A DNA stretch of 7,064 nucleotides, taken from positions 1-7,064 of the forward strand of contig JAISWP010000237.1 in NCBI GenBank assembly GCA_031271065.1, given 5' to 3'. Made by a program: the position numbers and the translations under genes. This document shows, one piece after another, positions 1-5,907 of the stretch. The notes under the pieces are model-generated. The model saw only the letters and a program-made list of their open reading frames with translations. It did no database searches and was not told the DNA's origin. The stretch comes from Synergistaceae bacterium. GTDB taxonomy: Bacteria > Synergistota > Synergistia > Synergistales > Synergistaceae. Within the stretch, counting starts at the first letter, position 1. Every line of letters starts with the position of its first letter.

Positions 1-81
1 CCCCTGCACGGGCTGACGCCCGATATGCCGGGGCGGATTCCCATGCTGGAAGAAGGCGGTTTTTTCATGTATACTTTTTAA
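1..81 (+). CDS. C-terminal end of an unidentified upstream protein (partial)
   Basis: An open frame enters from the left edge and stops at TAA (79-81), giving 26 residues that end in EEGGFFMYTF. The frame lies 33 bases ahead of the best start of the ABC ATPase and on the same strand, so it could belong to the same operon. In BMP-type importer operons the gene before the ATPase is often the substrate-binding lipoprotein, but this tail does not resemble the C-terminus I would expect of that family. A purine or nucleoside metabolism enzyme would also fit the position. There is too little sequence to name it. That it is a real coding end is inferred only from the open frame, the stop position and the tight spacing. 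Confidence 0.5.
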   Translation, partial: PLHGLTPDMPGRIPMLEEGGFFMYTF

Positions 82-101
82 AGTTTGTCATCTTTTCATG
101 C

Positions 102-108
102 GGGGGAG
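102..108 (+). promoter_or_regulatory. Ribosome binding site deciding a TTG start
   Basis: GGGGGAG lies 6 bases before the TTG at 115-117. The alternative in-frame TTG at 85 has only AT-rich sequence ahead of it (TACTTTTTAAAG) and no Shine-Dalgarno match. The first in-frame ATG, at 148, also lacks one and would remove the first beta-strand of the nucleotide-binding domain. The site therefore supports 115 as the start of the ATPase. Confidence 0.6.
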
Positions 109-114
109 TTTGCT

Positions 115-1653
115 TTGCGGACCGGTCATTCCCCGCCGCTGGTCTCCATGAGCGGCGTCGATAAAATTTTTTTCGGAATGTACGCTAACAAAGGAGTGGA
201 TTTCGACCTCGAAAGCGGCGAAGTCCACGCGCTTCTGGGCGAAAACGGGGCCGGCAAGACCACGCTGATGAACATCCTGGCCGGCATCTACTCGCCGGAC
301 GCGGGCACGATATACGCGGGGGGGCGCGAAGTGAGCTTCAGGTCCCCCCGCGACGCCATCTCCGCCGGCATCGGCATGGTACACCAGCACTTCATGCTGG
401 CGCCCGTCCTCACGGTATGGGAAAACATGATCCTGGGGCAGGACGGCGTCCCCTTCGTTCTCGACCGCCGCAGGACCGTATCCCAGATAAAAGAGCTGTC
501 GGAACGCTACGCCCTGTCGGTCGACCCCGAGGCGAGGGTGACGTCCCTTTCGATTGGGGAGCAGCAGAGGGTCGAGATTTTGAAGATGCTTTACAGGGGG
601 ACGAAGGTCCTCATACTGGACGAACCGACCTCCGTCCTCACCCCCCAGGAGGCGCGGGATTTCTTCGCCGCCGTACGGATGATGACCGCGGCGGGGCACG
701 GCATAGTCCTCATATCCCACAAGATAGACGAGATACTCTCGGCCGCCGGCCGGATGACGGTGCTGCGCAGGGGCGAACGGGTCGGTACCATCGCTGCCCG
801 GGACGCGGACAAGGAGACTCTGGCGGAGATGATGGTGGGCAGGGCACTCAGACACTTCCCAAAACGCCGGGCTGAAGCCCCCGGCCCCCCGGTGCTCTCC
901 TGCCGCGGAATAAACCTGAAAGGCGGCGGGGATTCCAAGCCCCTTTCGGACGTCACCTTCGAACTAAGGGAGAAAGAGATACTGGGCGTCGCAGGTGTCG
1001 CGGGAAATTCCCAGGGCGAACTCTGCGAGGTCCTGGCCGGTATTCGCAGGGCCGACTCCGGAGAGATGATCCTGCGGGAAAGAAGCGTCGCGGGGCTCGG
1101 CGCCAGGGAATTCATCGAACTGGGGATCAGCTACATACCCATCGACAGGAAGGGCGTCGGTCTGGTCCCCAATATGAACCTGTGCGAAAACGTCGCCCTC
1201 AAACGTTACTGGAGAAAACCGGCCGCTTACGGCAAGGTGCTGATCGACTGGGAGTACATAGCGGCCCTCACGGGAGAACTGGTCGGTTCCTACGGCGTGC
1301 AGACCCTGTCGCTGGAATCTCCCGTCCGGCTGCTGTCGGGGGGCAACCTGCAAAAGCTGATGCTGGCCCGCGAACTGTCCGGCTCGCCGTCCGTGATACT
1401 TGCCATGCATCCGGTGTGGGGGCTGGACGTGGGCGCGGCCGAGTTCGTCCACGAACGCCTGACGGAGGAACGGGACAGAGGAGCGGGAGTGCTTCTGGTG
1501 TCCGAGGACCTGGACGAGCTGCTCGATATGAGCGACAGGATAATGGTGATGTCGCGGGGGCGTATAATGGGCGTGATCGAGCGTCCGGACGCCGTGTCGA
1601 AAGAGTGGATAGGGCTCATGATGGCGGGGGTTCCCGCGGAGAAAGCGGTATGA
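115..1653 (+). CDS. ABC importer ATP-binding protein with two NBDs, BMP/nucleoside type
   Basis: This is the cytoplasmic ATPase that powers an importer of the NupO/PnrC/RfuB type (nucleosides, or riboflavin in Rfu systems). From the TTG at 115 it has 512 residues, normal for this two-domain family. NBD1 has a full motif set: Walker A GENGAGKTT (42-50), Q-loop Gln about 91, signature LSIGEQQR (145-152), Walker B VLILDEPT (from 165) and H-loop His about 202. NBD2 is degenerate, as is usual in this sugar/nucleoside family: its P-loop position reads GNSQGEL (297-303) without the lysine, its signature is LSGGNLQ (407-413), its Walker B region is VILAMHPVWGLD (427-438), and SED (463-465) replaces the H-loop. 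HPVW is unusual where PTR normally precedes GLD. The stop overlaps the next start by ATGA, so translation is probably coupled to permease 1. Family assignment is firm; the substrate is inferred. An ORF start at TTG 85 would add 10 residues but lacks a ribosome binding site. Confidence 0.94.
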   Translation: MRTGHSPPLVSMSGVDKIFFGMYANKGVDFDLESGEVHALLGENGAGKTTLMNILAGIYSPDAGTIYAGGREVSFRSPRDAISAGIGMVHQHFMLAPVLTVWENMILGQDGVPFVLDRRRTVSQIKELSERYALSVDPEARVTSLSIGEQQRVEILKMLYRGTKVLILDEPTSVLTPQEARDFFAAVRMMTAAGHGIVLISHKIDEILSAAGRMTVLRRGERVGTIAARDADKETLAEMMVGRALRHFPKRRAEAPGPPVLSCRGINLKGGGDSKPLSDVTFELREKEILGVAGVAGNSQGELCEVLAGIRRADSGEMILRERSVAGLGAREFIELGISYIPIDRKGVGLVPNMNLCENVALKRYWRKPAAYGKVLIDWEYIAALTGELVGSYGVQTLSLESPVRLLSGGNLQKLMLARELSGSPSVILAMHPVWGLDVGAAEFVHERLTEERDRGAGVLLVSEDLDELLDMSDRIMVMSRGRIMGVIERPDAVSKEWIGLMMAGVPAEKAV

Positions 1654-2732
1654 GAGGGTGGCGCCTGGAACCGCGGACTTCCGTGACGCCGGCCTTCAGC
1701 GCGGCGGTTTCGGCGGCCTCGATAATGCTGGCCCTCGTCCTGGGCGGGGTTATCATGGCCGCGATGGGCGTTAACCCGTTCAGGGCATATTACGAAATAC
1801 TGCGGGGCGCTCTCGGCAGTTCTTACGGGTTCAGCGAGACCCTCGTCAAGTCGATACCCCTCACCATGACGGGGCTCGCCTGCCTGCTGGCGTTCCGTAT
1901 GACGATATGGAACATAGGGGCGGAGGGCCAGCTCGTCATGGGGGCGCTGGCGTCCGCGGCCTTCGTCCGCTATGGGAGCGCCGGAGGCGCCGCGGGAATG
2001 TTTTTTGGCATGTTCGCCGCGTCGGTGCTCGCAGGAGGGCTGTGGGGACTGATTCCCGGTTTTTTGAAGGGACGATGGAACGTAAACGAGATAATAGCGA
2101 CTCTCATGCTCAACTACATCGCGCTCTCTCTGATGGACCTGCTGCTCTACGGGGCCTGGAAGGACCCGGCCAGCATGGGGTTCCCGATGACGCCGCCCTT
2201 TCCGCCGGAAGCCCGTTTTCTGACCTTCGGGCGCACCAGGCTCCACGGAGGGCTTGCAATGGCCCTGGCGATGACGGCGGCGGCCTGGTTCGTCATCCGA
2301 AAGACGAGATGGGGTTTCGAGATACGGGTCATAGGAGAGAACAAAAGAGCGGCGGGATACGCCGGCATGAACGTAATGAGGAATACGGCCCTTGTGATGT
2401 TCGTGTCGGGCGCGATAGCGGGCCTCTGCGGGATGAGCGAGGTCGCGGGGCTTCACGGCCGCCTGAGCCGCGGTTTTTCAGTGGGCTACGGATTCACGGG
2501 GGTCATAGTTGCCTGGCTTTCCGGCCTGAACCCTCTGGCGCTCCCCTTCGTCGCTTTTCTCATGGGGATACTGCTGGTCGGGGGGGATACCCTCCAGGTC
2601 GTCATGACCCTGCCGCTGTCGAGCGTGCAGGTCCTGCAGGGCCTCATACTGTTCTGCGTCCTGGGCGGTGAGGTATTCCGCCGGCGCAGGCTTCGCCCCT
2701 CCCGCGCCGCGCCGGGGACTGGAGAACACTGA
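1650..2732 (+). CDS. ABC importer permease 1, BPD_transp_2 family, NupP-like
   Basis: This is the first inner-membrane channel subunit of the importer, 360 residues long. After a short basic N-terminus, hydrophobic segments lie near residues 19-40, 68-87, 113-135, 148-168, 199-216, 244-262, 278-310 and 325-341. Family hallmarks are NPFRAYYEIL (42-51), the FRMTIWNIGAEGQ block (82-94) and the cytoplasmic coupling loop RVIGENKRAAGYAGMNV (226-242), which contacts the ATPase. The C-terminus is short, basic and cytoplasmic (RRRRLRPSR). The ATG overlaps the ATPase stop, and GGAG at 1638-1641 lies 8 bases before it. The frame is open upstream to 1182, but that part runs inside the ATPase gene, is Arg/Gly-rich and is not part of the protein. 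The pairing with a second, shorter permease matches nupPQ, rnsCD and rfuCD. Transported substrate is inferred to be a nucleoside or related heterocycle. Confidence 0.93.
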   Translation: MRGWRLEPRTSVTPAFSAAVSAASIMLALVLGGVIMAAMGVNPFRAYYEILRGALGSSYGFSETLVKSIPLTMTGLACLLAFRMTIWNIGAEGQLVMGALASAAFVRYGSAGGAAGMFFGMFAASVLAGGLWGLIPGFLKGRWNVNEIIATLMLNYIALSLMDLLLYGAWKDPASMGFPMTPPFPPEARFLTFGRTRLHGGLAMALAMTAAAWFVIRKTRWGFEIRVIGENKRAAGYAGMNVMRNTALVMFVSGAIAGLCGMSEVAGLHGRLSRGFSVGYGFTGVIVAWLSGLNPLALPFVAFLMGILLVGGDTLQVVMTLPLSSVQVLQGLILFCVLGGEVFRRRRLRPSRAAPGTGEH

Positions 2733-2734
2733 AG

Positions 2735-3664
2735 ATGGACGTCCTGATACCGATGATGGCTGCGGCGATCCGCAGCGGGACTCCGGTCCTCTATGCGGTA
2801 CTGGGGGAGATACTGGCGGAACGGTCCGGCGTGATGAACCTGGGACTGGAGGGAGTGATGCTGGTGGGCGCTTTCGCCGGCTTCTCGGTCACACAGTCCG
2901 CCGGCGACCCGTACCTGGGGCTCGCCGCGGCGTTTTGCGCCGGCGCTCTTCTGACCTCGGTGCACGCGTTTCTGTGCATAACGTTCGGCGGGAATCAGGT
3001 TGTGAGCGGGCTGGCCCTTTCCATGCTCGGGGGAGGCATGAGCGCGATGATGGGCAGGGGGCACATAGGCGAGACCATAAACGGGCTCATGCCTTTCAAG
3101 TTCCCGATCCTGGGGGATATTCCACTGATAGGCCCGGTTTTTTTCAGTCACGACGCGATGGTATACGCGTCCTATCTCCTGACGGCTTTTCTCTGCTTTT
3201 TCATATTCAGGACAAGGCCCGGCATGAACCTGCGCGCCGTGGGGGAAAACCCCAGGGCGGCCGACGCTATGGGTATCTCCGTCTCCCGCGTCCGCTATAC
3301 CTTCACCCTGATAGGAGGGGGATTGTCCGGCGCGGCCGGCGGTTATCTCTCCGTGGTGTACACTCAGATGTGGGTCGAGGGCATGACCGCGGGGCGCGGG
3401 TGGATAGCGATAGCACTTGTGATATTCGGTATCTGGCGCCCTCTGCGGGCGATGTTCGGCTGTTATCTGTTCGGAGGCGTCTACGCCCTTCAGATGAGGA
3501 TGCAGGCGGCCGGGACCAGTATTCCCGCGCCGATGCTGCTCATGCTGCCTTACCTGATGACGCTTGCCGTCCTGACTTTCATCTCGGTCAGGAAGGGGCG
3601 GGGGATGCTTCCGGGCGCTCCGGCCTCACTCGGCAATCCGTTCCGGCGGGAGGAGAGAGAGTAG
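2735..3664 (+). CDS. ABC importer permease 2, BPD_transp_2 family, NupQ-like
   Basis: This is the second inner-membrane subunit, 309 residues, the usual size for the shorter partner in BMP-type importers. The N-terminal block TPVLYAVLGEILAERSG then VMNLGLEG (16-40) is strongly characteristic of the NupQ/YufQ branch. The coupling loop is RAVGENPRAADAMGISVSR (167-185), and GRGWIAIALVIFGIWRP (220-236) is the conserved late membrane motif. Hydrophobic segments lie near 5-25, 37-55, 61-82, 86-105, 142-158, 189-210, 222-248 and 265-285. The charged tail ends in RREERE. The ATG is 2 bases after the permease 1 stop, with GGAG at 2721-2724 as the likely ribosome binding site (10-base spacer). With the preceding ATPase and permease it forms the membrane core of one importer, probably a heterodimeric channel. 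The substrate is inferred from family, not shown. Confidence 0.93.
   Translation: MDVLIPMMAAAIRSGTPVLYAVLGEILAERSGVMNLGLEGVMLVGAFAGFSVTQSAGDPYLGLAAAFCAGALLTSVHAFLCITFGGNQVVSGLALSMLGGGMSAMMGRGHIGETINGLMPFKFPILGDIPLIGPVFFSHDAMVYASYLLTAFLCFFIFRTRPGMNLRAVGENPRAADAMGISVSRVRYTFTLIGGGLSGAAGGYLSVVYTQMWVEGMTAGRGWIAIALVIFGIWRPLRAMFGCYLFGGVYALQMRMQAAGTSIPAPMLLMLPYLMTLAVLTFISVRKGRGMLPGAPASLGNPFRREERE
3648..3655 (+). promoter_or_regulatory. Strong ribosome binding site for the patatin gene, inside permease 2
   Basis: GGGAGGAG lies in the last codons of permease 2, 9 bases before the ATG at 3665. The permease stop TAG (3662-3664) touches that ATG directly. Ribosomes ending permease 2 would therefore be in place to start the patatin gene, which supports co-translation of the two. 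Confidence 0.6.
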
Positions 3665-5836
3665 ATGATCTCGTGCCGCAGCGCCGGCGTTAAGGTATTT
3701 TTAAGGGCTGCCGCAGCCTCGATGATTTTATTGACCGGCTTCCGGCCCGTTTTTGCCGCCCCGGCAGCCTCTTTTCAGACAAAGGACGTCAGGGGAGGGG
3801 TCGTGCTTGTCCTGTCCGGCGGCGGGACCAAAGGTTTCGCCCACGTCGGCGTCCTCAAGGTCCTGGAGCGCGAACGCATACCGATAGCCGGCATCGTGGG
3901 CGTCAGCATGGGCGCCATCATAGGCGGTCTTTATGCCTGCGGATATACGGCGGACGAGATACGCGGCATAATCGAGGAGACAAATGTGATGGGCCTTCTG
4001 GCCGACTCCGGCACCCGCATAAAGCCCGACGCCGGCAGCCACAGGCCTGTGGGAGAGACCGTGAGGCCCTATCACCTCAATTTCGACAAAGACATGAAGC
4101 TGAATGGCCCTCTGGGTTTTCTCCCCGCGCTTTCTCTGGCGAGTTTCCTCACGAAATACACGGGGCACGTGCAGACATCGGATTTTGACGACCTCCCCAT
4201 CCCGTTCGCCTGTGTCGCGGCCGATCTCGGGACGGGCGAGGAGGTGGTGCTGCGAAGCGGCAACCTCGCTTCGTCAATAAGGGCGTCCGCGTCTATACCC
4301 GGCCTGCTCGAGCCGTGGCCGATCGACGGCAGGCTGCTGGTGGACGGCGGGCTGGTCGCCAACGTGCCGGTGGCGGTTGCCAAGGAGATATTTCCGGACT
4401 ATCCGGTCATAGCCGTGAACCTGGCGGGGGAGTCGATAGCCAAGCCGAACGAACGTTTCAGAAGCATGCTCGACGTCATGATGCAGACGATAGACATAAT
4501 GACCTTGGACCGCATCAAGCTGAACGAGTCCCTGGCCGATCTGGTGCTCTACCCGGACCTCAGCATGTACAGCATGCTGGGTTCCTCGGGGTACGGCGAT
4601 ATTTACGACAAAGGCGTGCAGGCGGCGGACGCGAACATCGGGAGGATCGCGGAGATTTCGGCCTCCGCCCCGCCTCCGCTTCCGTCAGGGAAGAACGTCG
4701 GTTCTTTCCGCATAGTGCGTTCGGTCAGGGTATCCGGACTTCACGCGAGTCTCGCTTCCGAACTGGAGGAAAGCTGCAGGGCATGGGTCGGGAATCCCTA
4801 TGACGCGGGAGCCGTGAACGAAGCGCTCGAACGGATCGCGAAATTGGACGAGGTGGCCGTCGTCGACGTGGACATCGACAAAACCGCCGGCGGGGGGCCC
4901 GACGATATAGATGTCGTGTTCTCCGTGGAAAAAAGGCCGGCTTTCGAGATCGAACTGGACGGATACACATCCAATCTGCACGCTCACAGGGGAATGGCCC
5001 TGGGGATAAACGCGCGGGACCTGTCCAGCTACGGGGATTCCGCCAACCTGGATATATGGCTCGGCGACGAGGAATACAGCGCTTACGCCAGGTATTTCAC
5101 GCCTCTTTTAAAAGGCGGGCAGTGGGGATTTTCCCTGGGCGCGCGCCGGGAACGTTTCGAGCCCGAGAATTTCGGCGAATATTCGCAGGCTCGCTATTCG
5201 GGCCGCGCCCTTTATTATCTAGAGCGGACGGGAAACGTCAGGTTCGGGATGGGGGCGGCGGGCGAATACGCCGACATGGGCGCTTCAGACAGGTTCTCCT
5301 GGGGGCCTTATTTCTATTTCAACCGCGATACGCTGGACAACCTGCTGATTCCGTCGAAGGGCTATTCGTTCAACTCCCAGATATGGTGGAACGACTCCGA
5401 TATACTGGTCTCCCGGACAAGTCTCGTGGCCTACATCCCCTGGCGGACAGACCTGCGTTTCCTGCTGAGTTTCGGACTGGAAACAGGGGAAAAGGACCAC
5501 CAGGCTTACAGGGTGCTGCTGGGGGACAAGGAGGAACTGTTCAGCGCCGCCAGACGCCCGATGGCCGGAGATCAGTTCACATGGGCCAGGGTGGGACTGG
5601 GCAAGGATTTTTACAATTCCTGGTGGGGCGCGGTGAGAGGGGAGATATTCGCGTCATACGGCATGGTGATGGATGACTGGGACCGCGCCGATGACGCCTG
5701 GGAGGCGGGAGTGCTTCTGAGCCTGCCCGGACAGATATTGAGCGGCAGGGTCATTCTGGTCTACAGCGGCGCCGGCGAACTGGTGTTCGGTTTCTCCCTG
5801 GGCAGCCCCAGATGGACCGCGGCCCCTCTGCCGTAA
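3665..5836 (+). CDS. Secreted patatin-like phospholipase with POTRA and Omp85-type barrel (PlpD-like)
   Basis: This 723-residue protein is probably an outer-membrane type Vd autotransporter related to Pseudomonas PlpD, with a lipid acyl hydrolase passenger. A signal peptide covers about residues 1-31 (basic start, hydrophobic core, VFA-A cleavage site). The patatin domain (about 44-330) keeps the oxyanion loop GGGTKG (52-57), the nucleophile motif GVSMG with Ser81, and the catalytic Asp227 in DGG, so it looks active. Residues about 347-425 form one POTRA-like domain (RSVRVSGLH start, VEKRP end). From about 426 the sequence alternates as beta-barrel strands, with the Omp85-type block RDTLDNLLIPSKGYSF (554-569). 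Length is close to PlpD (about 730). Oddities are the lack of a recognisable VRGF/VRGY-type loop 6 motif and six residues (TAAPLP) after the likely last-strand Trp717. The ATG directly follows the permease 2 stop, so it is probably cotranscribed with the importer. Whether the passenger is released or stays attached cannot be told. Confidence 0.92.
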   Translation: MISCRSAGVKVFLRAAAASMILLTGFRPVFAAPAASFQTKDVRGGVVLVLSGGGTKGFAHVGVLKVLERERIPIAGIVGVSMGAIIGGLYACGYTADEIRGIIEETNVMGLLADSGTRIKPDAGSHRPVGETVRPYHLNFDKDMKLNGPLGFLPALSLASFLTKYTGHVQTSDFDDLPIPFACVAADLGTGEEVVLRSGNLASSIRASASIPGLLEPWPIDGRLLVDGGLVANVPVAVAKEIFPDYPVIAVNLAGESIAKPNERFRSMLDVMMQTIDIMTLDRIKLNESLADLVLYPDLSMYSMLGSSGYGDIYDKGVQAADANIGRIAEISASAPPPLPSGKNVGSFRIVRSVRVSGLHASLASELEESCRAWVGNPYDAGAVNEALERIAKLDEVAVVDVDIDKTAGGGPDDIDVVFSVEKRPAFEIELDGYTSNLHAHRGMALGINARDLSSYGDSANLDIWLGDEEYSAYARYFTPLLKGGQWGFSLGARRERFEPENFGEYSQARYSGRALYYLERTGNVRFGMGAAGEYADMGASDRFSWGPYFYFNRDTLDNLLIPSKGYSFNSQIWWNDSDILVSRTSLVAYIPWRTDLRFLLSFGLETGEKDHQAYRVLLGDKEELFSAARRPMAGDQFTWARVGLGKDFYNSWWGAVRGEIFASYGMVMDDWDRADDAWEAGVLLSLPGQILSGRVILVYSGAGELVFGFSLGSPRWTAAPLP

Positions 5837-5897
5837 GGGACGGTAATTCGAAGGACAGGCGTCACACGACATGAATGAGAAAGCTGTGATCTGTTAT

Positions 5898-5902
5898 GGG
5901 GA
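5898..5902 (+). promoter_or_regulatory. Probable ribosome binding site of lysA
   Basis: GGGGA lies 5 bases before the ATG at 5908 and overlaps the alternative ATG at 5896-5898. The sequence ahead of 5896 has only AGAAAG, 12 bases away. This makes 5908 the better start, though the difference is only four residues. Confidence 0.4.
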
Positions 5903-5907
5903 ATTTT

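Noticed and set aside
46..75. Possible promoter with TATACT at 70-75 before the ATPase
   Set aside because: The -10-like hexamer is good, but the best -35 candidate (CTGGAA, 18-base spacer) matches poorly, and the site lies inside the end of the upstream CDS.
1182..1649. 156-codon N-terminal extension of the permease 1 frame
   Set aside because: It overlaps the conserved second NBD in another frame, is Arg/Gly-rich and has no membrane or permease motifs. The ATG at 1650 has a ribosome binding site and gives the normal family length.
1290..2456. Long antisense open frame (388 codons) across the ATPase and permease 1
   Set aside because: It is the mirror of two well-supported genes in GC-rich DNA. 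Its product is rich in Arg, His, Gly and Pro without any domain, and it spans a gene boundary.
2668..3693. 341-codon + strand frame overlapping permease 2
   Set aside because: It is an out-of-frame shadow of permease 2 with an Arg/Gly/Asp-rich composition and no recognisable motifs.
5862..5889. Inverted repeat TCACA / TGTGA between the patatin gene and lysA
   Set aside because: The stem has only 5-6 pairs with an 18-base loop and no following T-run, so it is not a convincing terminator. The half-sites are in the wrong order for a CRP-like operator.
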